Source of the DNA: Azolla caroliniana
Taxonomy: Eukaryota; Polypodiophyta
Direction of reading: 5' to 3'
Assembly (NCBI GenBank): GCA_043228905.1
Contig: JBHGNT010000004.1
Location: 10,912,001 to 10,976,000 of the forward strand
DNA: 64,000 nucleotides
Positions 34,598 to 47,178 of this stretch are shown here, piece after piece (positions within the stretch are counted from its first letter, which is position 1; each line of letters starts with the position of its first letter). The translations under genes were made by a program, and so were the position numbers. The notes under the pieces are model-generated. The model saw only the letters and a program-made list of their open reading frames with translations, made no database searches and was not told where the DNA came from.

Positions 34598-35400
34598 GAT
34601 GGCTACCCAAAATGAAGACTTTGCATTGATGATGACAAAAATGATGATGCAAAATAAAGAGACAAAGAGAAGAGATGAGCATTGCTCATGTATGGTCGCA
34701 AGACTTGTATACACATTTGGACAATTTGAAGGCATCACCATCTCAAAATGTTTACATAAATACAATAATTTGATGCTTCAAGGGGTGTGGGTGAGGCAAT
34801 ACAATTGTTCTATACTTCAATTGAGTGGTATCCTCAACTTTATCTAAACAGTCTGTAAAGTTTACGAGGCCAACGCATTGTGTTGTTCCTTTCCAAATGG
34901 TATTGCTAAAAGAATTCGAGGACAATGATGTGATCAGAACAACAATCTACAATGAGTTTGACAATTGGGTCGCATAAAAAAAGCTCTATGAAACTCCAAT
35001 AACGTCATTATATGAGTTTGAGGCTTGTTATGTTGACTTTCATATTGAGATCAAACGTTGGTTGGTGGGGGGGGGCCTGAACAAAGTATTAATGTTCCTA
35101 CAGTCTATCAATCTAGATGAAAGGATGATGCACTAGAGGATGATGATGGCACTAATGGACTAATTGAGAACCGTGATGATGTAAGATGGATGTGTCAACA
35201 AACAAAAAGAAAGACTAGAACAACCCAGTTCCTATTCATAGAGAAGAAAAGAGCTCATCAAAGAAAATAGTCTCCTCATTCGACATGGATGAACTCATTA
35301 GGAAGGCGTAAGAAAACATTAAAGAGAAGGTCAATATTGAAGAGGAATCGACAAAGATGCTAACACAGAAACTAGAAGAAGTCAACATAAGATACACTGA
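34598..35400 (+). pseudogene. Decayed second copy of the gag-like family
   Basis: A plus-strand relative of 15840-14506. Collinear matches: FGQFEGITISKCLHKYNNLM with the FNRKDVSRYLCDY region; DNWVA-KKLYETPITSLYEFEACYVDF with the DEWVVSEK...FLEFEHRFARL region; and NKVLMFLQSINLDERM with DKVLMFVKSIDRKERM. Several stops and frameshifts separate them. Downstream (to about 35400) is Lys/Glu-rich frame remnant. Confidence 0.6.
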
Positions 35401-36155
35401 TGAGTCATGACTCAAACGTGAACATGAACATGAACACGAACATGAACATGAAGGAAGAGAATGTTAATTTAAAAGAGACTTGAATAAAAGAACATGTACC
35501 ATTTGAAGAGAAAACTAAAAGACAAGGACTTGTGCACAATGCCTTCTTGACATGTGACAATAAACAGATAAAAGAAAAGGTCAACGGAATAGAAAATGGT
35601 GTATATGAAACACCTATGGCTTGGTTATCTTCGGGAGGGACGCGAGGTGAAATGGGATTAGGGCCCACGTTCAATTGAGTGTCTGGTGCCAATGGTAGTG
35701 GGGGGTGCGACTAAGAGGGCTTGGCCGATGATTGTTGCGTGAGCGTGGAGTCAGACGTGCCCTCGGTTGGCTCGACATGGTGGGATGGTGGCCGAGAACG
35801 TGTGATGCAGTTGGGCACCGTAATGGTGACTAGGGGTTTCCTCCTACGTTGTTCGTTGTGCTTCACAACGTGAACCAGGCGTGCCAAATTTTGTTATTTC
35901 TTTGTTCGGAGATACACGTTCGATTACTATCCTGAGTAATCAGGTCAAGGAACCGTGGTTGCGTAGGAAGGTACAATAGGACTGAATGGGCCTATTAACC
36001 CCGAAATGACCGGTCACAACCGGACTTATGGTTAATACTAGAATAGAAACGAGCAAAAAGATTATTTAATTGACAACAACGGATTAACCCAACAAAGTAT
36101 GTATTATAGTTTTTACTGCATCAAAATGATTACATGGCTCACGACCGACAAACCC

Positions 36156-36209
<54 letters not shown>

Positions 36210-36440
36210 TCCTCTCTCTCTCATAAAGCGCATATCCCCATCTCTCTCTTATTCCCCGATTTATATAGCTTTTGTATCTTCTTGGCGTGCTTCAACCACC
36301 TCTCTGATTTTCCGATTTTTATTCCCGGCGACGCGTAATTCATTCAACTACTTCCTTCATGCTTGGTTGATTCTCCTTTTTCACCTACTATTACCTACTC
36401 GTTTCTTTTAGATTCGTTTCACACTTCATAACTTTTGTCC
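35401..36440. other. Unassigned region with GAACAT repeat and (TA)n tract
   Basis: No gene supported. A GAACAT-type hexamer array lies at about 35418-35456. A GC-richer block (35690-36000) contains no recognisable coding motif. A (TA)n run of about 50 bp is at 36158-36207, followed by a CT-rich stretch. Confidence 0.45.
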
Positions 36441-36965
36441 CACGGATAACAATCCTATGCAACCGTTGCGTGATTTTGGAGTTCCATGCTCATGGGGCTT
36501 GTTTGAGACTGTAAAGTGACTTCTTAAGTTGGCATATCGCCGACTTGTTCAAATCCGACTGAAACCCCAGCGGATGGACCATAAATACCTGTTCTGCAAG
36601 ATCCCATTGAAGAAACGCGTTCTTGACATCCATCTGATGGAGATGCCACCCTCTTGCTGCTGTTACCGCCAACACCACACGGACTGTCGTCATCTTCGCC
36701 ACTGGTGCGAAGGTCTAGTCATAGTCAATGTTGTGGGTCTGCGCATAACCGTTGGCCACCAATTGGGCCTTATACTAGTTGACCGAAGCATCGGTGTTGT
36801 AGTTTACTTCATACAGCCATTTGCATCCGATCATTTTGAAATGTTGGAGAGGGTCAACTAAGTCCCATGTCTTGTTGGCATCAAGTGCCCGCATTTCGTC
36901 CTCCATGGCTATCGACATTGCTCTCCGCCTCACGGACTTCTGCCACTTTTGTCATGTATGCATAA
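36440..36965 (-). pseudogene. Copia RT fragment (A family)
   Basis: Minus-strand RT of the A family: [47 protein letters not shown], preceded by an IGCKWLYEVNYN-like start. It is cut at about 36965, right where the LTR of element D begins, so D probably inserted into this older copy. The rest of the older copy is not recognisable beyond D. Confidence 0.8.
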
Positions 36966-37438
36966 TATAAAAGTTAATATGCGGAAGCTTAGATAAATTG
37001 GCACAACCGAATAACAATAGTAGAACAAAAATGAAGGTTTAATGGAACCTTAAGAATACATAGTACACGGGAGAGACAGAGAGAGCAGAATAGCATAAAC
37101 TTAATTAAAATAAATGACACTCCGTACATACAAATGTCCTACAGAACACTTTTTATACAAGTCCTTAAAAGGACTGACAGAAGTATTGACATGTATTCAA
37201 TGCTCATACGAGCAACTGACACTAACTCCAAGGAATATATCTACGTACTAGGCTCGCACCCTAGGTTCCAACGGCCTACCGGTTCTCACTATTTTGGAGT
37301 ACGATCCGGTTCTCCAGTCCGGCTCTAGGTTCGGGGGTTCTGGATACTGATATATACGGACACCTATCCGGTTCTTCATTCCGAATATCGATCTGGCTCT
37401 GGCTTATTCTGCCGATCAGGATCCGGTTGAGCTCAACA
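36966..37438 (-). repeat. 3' LTR of copia D
   Basis: About 473 bp. The outer end reads TATAAAAG where sister LTRs have TGTAAAAG (a G to A change of the canonical terminus). The inner end is CTCAACA followed by the polypurine tract CTCCCCCTCAA. It is homologous to the A-family LTR throughout. Confidence 0.85.
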
Positions 37439-37992
37439 CTCCCCCTCAACTTGAGGTTGGATCGCTATGTGTGTCCGCCGGTCCTCTCGTCTGACTCCTC
37501 CTAATGTCTTCCCGCCTTGCTCGCGCTCCTTGACCCGTCCAGTTCCGCTTTCCATGACATGTCCGGACCTACGCACCTCGACCTTCTCAGATGGCTTGTC
37601 TGCTCATAAGGCCCATCTGAGCTCCTTCACTGTTCTGACTCCGACGCATCTCGACTTGTTGGTTCCTCCGTGTCGGTGTCAACTTCCACTGCCTCCTCGT
37701 TCGTTTGGCCTTCAGTTGATCTGGCTCCTCCGAATCAAGCACCTCTTCCAAATCGGGTGACTCCGATTCATTCTAGGTCTTGTCCGAATTAGGTGTCTCC
37801 AATTCATCCTCAATCTTCGGGCCCTTTACCACATCTAACCACGTCTGGGTCTTGGCCTTCTCCTTCCTGTCGACTCTGTCCTTCTTGACTCTAATGTTGT
37901 CCCCGCTTGTTCTTACTTGTTCGGACGTGCCTACTTCTTCAGTCGACTTGGCTTCCTTCTTCTTCTTGTCTACCCTTGTCTCTCCGACCTAC

Positions 37993-40483
37993 CGTGGGGA
38001 CACTCTTCACGACCTCTAGGGTCACGAAGGTCATAAAGAAATTACAACATAGGAAGTCCATGGACCACAGAAGATTGCGAGCAGAACACATCATATATGT
38101 GAGAGAGTGCTTAGCTCCCTTGCTAACTCTAATCTTCAATTGTGCCCTTGCTGAGGGTTTTCCACCACAATGGACCATGAACACAGTAGTCCCTATACAT
38201 AAAGGGGGGGACCCCATGGACCCAAATACATATAGGACCATTATGATAGGTCATATACCCTTGCTAAATTATATTGTGCAGTAATGGAGGCAGAGCTTAG
38301 CGATTATCTGGAGACCTTAAATCTTCGCGCACCTGAACATGCTGGCTTTAGACGAGCCTTCTCCACTATTGATCATATCTTCACACTTAGAGGCTTAATT
38401 GACTAGACTAAGGCTCGCAAGAAGAAATTATATTGTTGTTTTGTGGACTTTCACAAAGCCTTTGACACGGTCCCTAGGGAGCGGTTGTTTGATAGGCTTA
38501 AAAGCTTGAGGATACTAGATGATATGGTTTGGGCCATCTACGCACTATATGAACAAGTGTCCGGGTGTGTTCGATTGCCAGGTGGCCTTTCTGATTGTTT
38601 CACTAGCATTATTGGTGTAGAACAAGGTTGTCTCCTATCTCCGACTCTTTTTGGGATCTACATTGATGAGATCACAGATTTTATTGCTCGTAAGGGAGGC
38701 AATGGAGTAGTCCTTGGGGATACGCAGGTTTGTATCTTGCTCTATGTAGATGACATAGTCTTGTTCTCTAAATCTGAACACGACCTACAAAGGCACCTTA
38801 ATGCCTTAGATGACTTTTGTGCACAATGAGGATTGGTAGTGAATCTAGGGAAAACTAAAGTCCTTATCTTCCACACGTCGGCCCAAGTTAGAGCTAAGTG
38901 TCACCTAACTATCTCCCATAGCCTAGTTGAGGTGGTTGGATCATATGTCTATCTCGGAGTCACTTTCAATGCCCGCTCAGGTAAATTTTTGATGACACAA
39001 GCAGCGAAGGATAGACTTACGAGAGGACATGCATCCCTCTCACTCCTCGAGAGACAATGCCATCAAGCATATTTCCAAGAGCCATAGACTAAAGGGTGGC
39101 TCTTTGACCCATGAGTGACTCCCTCCCTCATGTATGCATCAACGGTTTGGGCTCTAGGACTACCATCTTTCATGTGGACACAATTAGAGAGACCATTGGT
39201 GATGATGTTATCATGACAACTCCGAAGCAAATCGACAGTCCCACATGACATTATTAGGGTTGAGTTCACTCTACCCCCGATGTTAGTAGAAGCACTTTTT
39301 CAACTTGTAGTCTTTATCCACAGGATACATAGCCAACCACATGATAGAATATCCCATCAAGCCTTTAAGGCCTCTCAATCACTATATGAGTCCGGCTATA
39401 CTAGCTCATGGTATGGCATGATGGTGAGTTGGCTTCTTACAAACGGTCTAGACATTAATAACCTCCCCCCCCTTAAGTACGACCACGCGATTAATAACAC
39501 TTTAATCTCTCATGAGGACCGAAATAAAGTTATACGCCAAGAAATATGGCAAATTTACACTTGGTATAAATGGATCACCCCACTAGAACCACTCCCATCT
39601 AAAATGTTGTACTATAAGGAACACTTCATGCACTTCTCTAAGTTAGGATTTATTACATGACCAAAATACCTAGATGTATTCTTACCACATGCACTAAGGG
39701 TTGCCATTGGTCAACTTAGAATATCATCTCACCAACTTGAGATTGAGCATGGACGTTTAATGGAGTCCCTAGGGAGGAAAGGATATGTAGGTTATGCCAT
39801 GTAGAGATAGAGGATGAGTACCACTTTACATGCAAATGTCCCACCTATGCCGAGATAAGGGCCAAATATCAAGACACTCCCACCCTCCCTAAACTTTTAG
39901 ATGCACTAGATATAAAGAAATTAGGCAGATACATCCTAGAATTAAAACAACACAAAGACAAAATGTTGACAAAATGTTCACCAACATGTAACAAATGAAG
40001 TCTTTCAGGAACAGGGGGAGACAACGAATGTCGCCACACCTGCACCACTCGGGCTTTTCCTTGATGAAGCAGAAAATCAAAGAAGAACCAAACGCCCTCG
40101 GATGACGGGTTTCAAAGCAACTCGACGTGATGTAGAAGCAATAAAGAAAATAATGGAACGTGACCTACACCGCCTAGAAGCCATGGTTGGGGCACTCTAT
40201 ACACCGGGACCATGGGTCACACCTACACCAAAACCCTTTGACCTCCCACTTCTTTTCGAAAGGCTTGGGTGGAAATGAAATTAGGCTTAGTGCAAAGTCA
40301 CTTCTTTTTTATCAAGTATACTATGTTTTGTACACGACTATAACTCTTTTAGCTTAAGCTATTTTTACTTTACTTTTATTTTAGTTTTGATGATTGGATA
40401 ATACCCATTCTTGTTGTAAACCAACTATTTCATGGGTCAATTTTGGCCTTAGAAGACGTTAATATAACTTTCTTTCTTTCTTT
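37993..40483 (+). mobile_element. LINE (non-LTR) retrotransposon, 5' truncated, inserted in copia D
   Basis: A plus-strand RT lies in pieces: IKKLQHRKSMDHRRLRAEHI, GFPPQWTMNTVVPIHKGGD, then the open frame 38443-38829 with DFHKAFDTVPRERLF, GVEQGCLLSPTLFGIYIDE and LLYVDDIVLFSKSE. Downstream is a C-terminal region with a Cys/His motif (CRLCHVEIEDEYHFTCKC, near 39790). The 3' end is an imperfect (CTTT)n tail near 40470. TCTCCG occurs at both edges (about 37987 and 40480), a likely short target duplication. No RNase H or endonuclease is visible. The clade is uncertain. Confidence 0.85.
38443..38829 (+). pseudogene. LINE reverse transcriptase core
   Basis: A 128-residue open stretch spans RT motifs A (FHKAFDTV), B (VEQGCLLSPTLF) and C (YVDDIVLF). 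A stop follows FCAQ, after which GLVVNLGKTKVLIF (motif D/E) continues in frame to 39087. The first part of RT (fingers, 38010-38440) is interrupted. Confidence 0.85.
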
Positions 40484-40577
40484 CTCCGGCTCTTTGTCTG
40501 GTGCCATTACCTGTTTTCCCTATTCCCGTTTCGGTTTCCTCCTTTCTCCCCCTCAAGTGCGGCATGTGGAGATGCTG

Positions 40578-41043
40578 ATGTAAGGAATAATACTAAAAAC
40601 AGAGAGAGAATTAGTACTAGAGAAGGAATGTACTATGAGGATTAGTTCTAAGAGGAAGGGAGTGTGTAAGACTCACGAGAGAGAGAGAGAGAGACAAAGA
40701 GAATGATGATAACAGGTGATATATTATATGAAAAGTAAGTATAAGAATAGCTAAGAGGCTTAAGACTAGCGTTGAACCGAATTGGTTCGAAATAATGCCT
40801 TGTGCCTCTTTTTATAGTGCTGTTAAGAGTACTCCTAAAGTTTCCAGAATGTTCTAGAGAAATCTGGAATATATACATCAAATTTCTATAGTGAAATAAT
40901 AAATGAAAACAATATTCTTTGTATAATAATGTATAGGTTAATGGTAGGGCTTCAATCCATGTGACACTAGGTCATGGGTTCAAATCCTTTTAATGCCCTT
41001 CCATGCTATATCATGACAGCTGAAGACTAAACAATCTCTGAAA
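40578..41043. other. Insertion of about 465 bp within copia D
   Basis: Alignment with element A (1462-1500) shows a foreign block here. It begins about TGTAAGGAATAATAC and carries a GA run, a TTTTTATAG box and a tRNA-like piece (about 40935-40990, GGTTAATGGTAGGGC ... GGGTTCAAATCC). It may be a small LTR or a SINE-bearing insertion. No coding content. Confidence 0.5.
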
Positions 41044-44000
41044 AATGCTACAACTCGTTAGTCCCGAGTGCCTTGGTGAAGATGTTGGCAACCTGCCGAT
41101 CCGTCTAGATGAACCGAAGTTTGACTTCACTGGTGAGGACTCGCTTATGCACAAAGTGGTAATGCACTTCTATGTGCTTCGTCCGAGCATGGAACAAGGG
41201 GTTCTTGGCTACCTGCATGATGCTCATGTTGTCGCAGGTGGCAACGATAGCACCCCGATACTCAGCCTCACTGCTTGAAAGAGCCACTGTTGGCTGTTTT
41301 TTGCTGCTCCACGCAACAACTGCGCTACCTAGAGAGAACATGTAACCGGAACTGGACAGACGATCCGACATATCACTGGCCTAGTCAGCATCTGTATATC
41401 TGACTAGCTTTTCGGTTATTTACCATGTCAGTATAACAGTTCCCGGTCCTTAGTGCCGCTAACATACCTCAGTATTCGTTGCGTGCACTGAAGGTGCTCC
41501 ATGGTTGGCTTCTGCATGAATTGACTTATCCCTCCGACCGGATAGTTAATGTCAAGTTGGGTGATCATTAAATAAATAAGGCTTCGGACAATTTGTACGA
41601 ACCATCTCTCGTTGAAAGCCCGTCCGAAGTTGGGACGAACCTTCAAGTTCCGGTCCCGGGGTGTGGAGACTGGTTGGCAATCTTTCATGCCGAACTTGTA
41701 CATCATATTCAACACATAATGTCACTGAGAGAGAAGTATGCCGACGGGAGTATGGATCACTTCGATCTCAAGGAAGTAATGAAGGTCCCCCAGGTCCTTC
41801 ATTTCAAATGCATCCGACAACTAGGACTTCACTTGGCCGATTTCAGCAAGGCCGGATCCGGTGATGATTAGATCATATAGCAAGATACATACCGGACCCT
41901 CCAGACCTTTCTGGATGAACAATGAAGAGTCCGATTTCGAGGCCACAAACCCCATCTTACGCAACCGGTGCGTGATCTTCAAATTCCAAGCACGGGGAGC
42001 TTGCTTCAAGCCATCAAGGGACTTCTTGAGTCTGCACACTACCGACTTGTTCATCTCCTATTGAAAACCTGGGGGCTGGATCATGTAGACTTGTTCTTCA
42101 AGATCACCTTGAAGAAACACATTCTTCACGTCCATTTGGTGAAGATGCCATCCCCTTGAAGGAACAACCGCTAGCACTACACGAACTGTCGTCATCTTCA
42201 CTACCGGAGCGAAGGTTTCTTCAGAGTCGATTTTGTTGGTCTGCACATATTCGTTCGCCACTAACTGGGCATTGTACCAGTTGACCAAATCGTCAGCATT
42301 ATACTTTACCTTGTACATCCACTTGCAACCGATCATTTTGCAATGTCGGGGAGGGTCAACCAGGTCCCATGTATCGTTGGCATCGAGTTCCTACATCTCT
42401 TCCTCCATTGCGGCACGCCAATTTGGGTCCTTTGCCACCTCTACATAGCTCTTTAGTGCACGCACCTCCGCCACTTTCGTCATGTACGCACAGTGATACG
42501 CCATGTTCTCGTTATACCGATACTATTTGACGGGGTTCTTCTGGTGGGTTGATCGGTGTAACTTCTCGTTAGCTGATTTCAAGGCCCTCTTAACCGGTTG
42601 GGACTTCGTTCCTAAAGGTCTGTCTTCGTTCTTTCCGGAGTCAGTCTCTTCTCAATTTGTATCGTACTCTAGCAACTTCTTCTTCTCTTTCTCTTTACGC
42701 ATGCACCGTCTCCTCGGTTCCTTGTGCGGGGAAAGCACGACCGAGTCTCCACTACTCGCCGACTCTTCATCTGACTGCTCATTTCGACTCAATCGCTCAT
42801 TCAACCCACTTAGCCGGAATGGGATCAGACTCTCATCCAGAGTGCCGAATCCTTCTTCCTTTTCTGCCCAAATTGTTTCACTGACAGGCTCACTGGGCTC
42901 ATCCTTTGGAATTGGGTCGGAGTTGGGGGTCAGAGTCGATAGAGAGTACCATGATGCCGACACATCAAATTCGACATCTCAACTCACTCGAGCTTGTTTT
43001 GTTCGGGGGTTATAACGCTTATAACCCTTTTGCTCATGTGAGTAGCCGACAAGGATACACTTCTCTAACTTTGGGTCCAACTTCCTCCTCTTCTCATTCG
43101 GCACATGGACATAGGCAATGCTACCGAATATCCTAAGGTGCCTTAAATTTGGCTTCCGTCTGAAATATAGCTTGTGTGCCGACACTTTATCCCTGATCCG
43201 GTTTTGAATATAGACGGTTGTTCGGACCGTGTTGGCCTAGTAGAACTTGGACATGCTTTTGTCTTCTAGCATTGCCCATGCTGCCTCGACAATAGAATGG
43301 TTCTTCCTTTCGGCCACACCATTTTGTTCCGGTGTGTATCAGCAACTAAATTCTCTCTGAATTCCATTTTGTTGCAGATAATTGTTGAATTGGCCGGAAA
43401 AGTATTCTTTTCTGCCATCCAACCGTAGGCACTTAATCTTCTTCTCCGTTTCCCGTTCGACAAGAGTTTGTAGGTTTTGGAAACAGTCGAAGACTTCACT
43501 TTTCTTCTCTATGAGGTAGATCCATGTGTGTCGGTTGTAGTCATCGACGAAGGACGAAATATCGGTTCCCGTCAAGACTAACGTTCTATGCCGATCCCCA
43601 TACATCCGAGTGTATTACGTCAAGCTTGTTACGGCTCCGATTTCTTTCGGTGGGGAATGAAAGCCGGTGTTGCTTTCCGCGTTGGCAAGCTTCACAAATT
43701 TGGGCCTTCCAGCTATTGAATTTTGGCAATCCGAAAACAACTTGTTTCGATTGCAGGGCTTGAAGCCGCTGATAATTGACATGGCCGATCCGATTGTTCC
43801 ACAAGTCGATATCCGACTCAACTTTCTGTCCTTTTGCGAACCAGGCGGTGCCAACGTCGTTGGTGTCGAGGATGAAAATCCTCCCATCCTGACGCCCTTG
43901 CGTGATGATCCGGTCCTCTTCATCAATGAAGCACTTGAGATGTGTAAACCACACCTGCATCCCCTAGTTGACGATCTGTTCGACCAACACCAGGTTCTTT

Positions 44001-44931
44001 GTGATTTTCGGGACGTGAAGCATGTTCATAGGCTTCCCTTGTTGTTCGACATGACTCAAGGGGACTTCTCCGACATGCACTATCAAGTGAGGAGTGTCGT
44101 CTCCGGTTTCGACAACTCCCGGTTGCTCCAGCTTTTTCAAAAATGAGAACCACTCTTCGTGGCTTGTCATGTGATTAGAGGCTCCGGAGTCAACGCACCA
44201 CACTTCCTCCAATCCGGAAGTGGTCTTTTTCATTGAGTTTGCCTTGTGCTTCATTACGAAGGCTAGCCCTTTTCTGGTCTTTCTTGTTCCAGATCCTTCC
44301 GATCCTTTTGTGTAGTGCGAGCTTTGCCAGTTCCCTTGTCCGGCCTTACCAAATCCGTATTTATCTGACTCCGTGCACTTCTTCAAGCACTCACTTTCCC
44401 GACGGCCCTTTTTGCCACAATACCAGCATTCCGTGTCGGCCTTTGATTGCCGGTTTCCGGCGCCGCCTTGACTCTCCATTCCTTGTGGAGGGTCTAGAAC
44501 TGTTGTCCGTAGTATCTCTGTGCCTCCGGTTCTGCTCTTGCCGGCCGCTGCTATTGCGTGCCGACCCACCTCATCCTCGAAGCCCACGGGGCCAATCCAC
44601 CTCCGTGTACAACATCCGGTTGTCCAATTGAGTGATCCTCGACCTACTCGTGTGGTTTTCTTCGACAATGAGCATTGATTGCAAATCAAAGAAGGACGGT
44701 GGCTTCTCCCGGGTGCAAATTGTTGTTTGTATTGGCCCGTACCGGTGTGCTACACCACGGAGGCAGATCTGGACCATCTCTTCCTCGTCCACCATCACGT
44801 TCATGGAATGGAGCGCGTCGCACATCTCCTTTATCTTGGTGGTCTAGTCGGTGACTGACATGTCTCGTTGTCGGTTACTGTTGAGCTCTTGCCAGAGCTG
44901 CAACTTCCGAGTCGTGCCGAATCGGTTGAAG

Positions 44932-45329
44932 AATGATCGACTACGCCCGAATCCGCTAAAGAAGCTGAAAGACGAATTGAACAATGTTTGATTCGGGTGA
45001 GCCGAGTTGGATGAATTCTGAGAGGTCGTTAGGGGCCCACATTCCTATTATAGTAATAGGAATATTATAGGCTTCTAGTGTCAAGCTCAGTTAATGAGCA
45101 TTCAAGTACTTGTCAGTACTTAGCCCACTCATCAAGGCTTGTATAAAAAGTGCTCACTGAGCAAATTGTATGTACAGAGAACATTTTGTAATAGAACATT
45201 GTTGTCTGCTCTCTCTGTCTCTCCCTCATTGTGTATCCATTCTCTATGTTTACCTAACTATCTAATTTCCGAATAACCGATTGTGTACTCTGTGTCTTAT
45301 GCTTATGCTTCCACACACATTCTTTTACA
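44932..45329 (+). repeat. 5' LTR of copia E (outer end missing)
   Basis: Plus-strand A-family LTR that ends TTCTTTTACA and is followed by the tRNA primer site TGGTATTAGAGC (45330-45341; one change from TGGTATCAGAGC). About 50 bp of its outer end is lost at the join with D gag. It includes TATAAAAAG near 45143. Confidence 0.85.
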
Positions 45330-46920
45330 TGGTATTAGAGCGTCAGGTTTGAGAATCCTCTACAGCTGACCGAAAAGCAAGCGAACAAGACAGAGACAAG
45401 TTTCTTCGTTTTTCGGAAAAGAAAAGACACAAACATGGACCGAGGAATGGGAAGCTCACTTCCGATATAGAAACTCGATAGGAACAACTACACATCTTGG
45501 TCGTACAAGATGCACAACTACCTGCTCGGGCACGATTACTAGAGTTATGTCGAAGGAGCTAATGATGCAGCACCCGAAAAAGAAAAGACACAAACATGGA
45601 TAGAGGAATGGGAAGCTCACTTCCGATAGAGAAACTCAATAGGAACAACTACACATCTTGTTCATACAAGATGCACCACTACCTGCTCGGGCACGATTAC
45701 TGGAGTTATGCCGAAGGAGCTAATGATGCAGGACCCGAGTTGACACATAGAGATTTCCTGTCCTGGGAACTGGCGGCAAGCAGATTTCTCTACTGCTTCG
45801 CATCCTGTGTGAGCGATCAATTTTTGAGCTATATCCAGGACGCCAAAATGCCAAAGGATGTGTGGGCGAATCTGAAACGTATTTTCGCCACCAACACAAT
45901 GCCTAGGAAGCTGCAGCTCAGGGAGAGCTCAATAATGTCTGATAGAGAGATCTGTCTATGGCCGATTATACAACCCGAATCAAGGAGATATACGACTCCC
46001 TCACCTCCATCAACATCAACATTGAGGGTGACGAAATAGTGTAGGTTTGCCTTGGAGGGTTTGTGTCAAAGTTCAGAGCATTCCGAATGGCGGTCTACAT
46101 GAGGGAGAATACACCTTCATTTTTAGAGCTACAATCGATGTTTCTCGTAGAGGAAAACCACTTGGGTGTGTCCACGAGCATGCACACCGACAAAAAGATG
46201 TTCTACATGGAGGTGGATCGGCCCTATAATCATGGTTGCCGAGGTGGGTCTGCACGCAATGGAGGTAGCCGACAGGAGCAAAAATCAAGGCATAATCGAA
46301 ATGCGGACAACAGTTCTAGACCCTCCACGAATAGGGGGAGTCAAGGTGGCGCCAGAGGTCGACAAGGAAAGGTTGCGACGGACTATTGGTATTGTGGCCG
46401 GAAGGGCCACAGAAAGAGCGAGGGCTAGAAAAAACGAGCAGATTTTGGACAAAGCCGGATCGAGGCAAGGGGACGCAGATAGGCGTGAAAGATCGCACTA
46501 TGCCGAAGGCTTAGGGCGAGCCGTAACGGGCCCAACCTTCGTAATGAAGCATAATGCCAACTTGATGGTGGTGAACACCTCAAGATTGAACGAGGTGAGG
46601 TATATGGATTTAGGCACATTGAACCACATGAAGAATCACAAGGAGTGGTTCTCGACTCTGGAGAAGTTGGAGTAGCCGGGGGTTGTCGAAATTGGCGATG
46701 ACACTCCTCACCTCATTGAACATATCGGAGATGTCCCTATGAGCTATGTTAGTCAAAGAGGAATAATGAGAAATGTGTTGTATGTGCCGACGATCACCAA
46801 GAACTTGGTGTTGGTCGAACAAATTGTCGACTAGGGCATGCAAGTTCGATTTACTCACCTCGGGTGCTTCATCGAAGAAGGCAAGATCATCGCGCAAGGG
46901 CGTCGAGATGGGAGGATGTT
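45330..46920 (+). pseudogene. Copia E gag to pre-integrase fragment with tandem duplication
   Basis: Gag starts at 45435 (MDRGMGSSLPI), but a 161-bp segment containing the start is duplicated in tandem, so a second start appears at 45596. The capsid region (YLLGHDYWSYAEGAND, YCFASCVSDQFLSYIQDAKMP) is followed by frame changes. The knuckle (DYWYCGRKGHRKSEG, last Cys missing), protease remnant (YMDLGTLNHM) and pre-integrase wording (MQVRFTHLGCFIEEGK) follow, ending at GRMF. There an LTR interrupts, at the same codon as in element C. Confidence 0.85.
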
Positions 46921-47178
46921 TGTAAAAAGTAGCGTGTGAAAGCTTGTAGATGAAACCGGCTTCACTAGATAGAAATAGAGAATATGCACAGGTTTAATCG
47001 AAAGCTTAGTCACACACAGAGAGTACGCGGGGGAGACAAAGAGAGCAAAATAGTAAACTCAATTCAAAATAATAACATTTTGTACATACAATGTGTTCAG
47101 AGAACACTTTTATACAAGTCCTTAAAAGGTTTAACAAAAGTACTAACATGTACTTCAATGCTCATATGAGAGACTAAC
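46921..47178 (-). repeat. Partial LTR inserted in copia E
   Basis: Starts TGTAAAAAGTAGCGTG after GGATGTT. This is the reverse complement of the solo LTR end in element C (22050-22063), at the identical target position. It is cut at about 47178, where the gag of element F begins. Confidence 0.8.

Larger units (their letters stand above)
37439..44931 (-). mobile_element. Copia element D, 5' truncated, with a LINE and a second insertion
   Basis: A-family element on the minus strand. In genomic order: the C-terminal extension (37450-37990), a LINE insertion (37993-40483), the rest of the extension (40484-40577), an insertion of about 465 bp (40578-41043), RNase H (41045-41371, with an internal deletion of about 23 codons after VATC), RT (41428-42340; YVDD region damaged), linker, integrase (42980-43600), pre-integrase (43586-43960), protease with intact VDSGAS (near 44190), knuckle and gag to 44931. 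There it meets element E head-on. Many stops and frameshifts. Confidence 0.88.
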
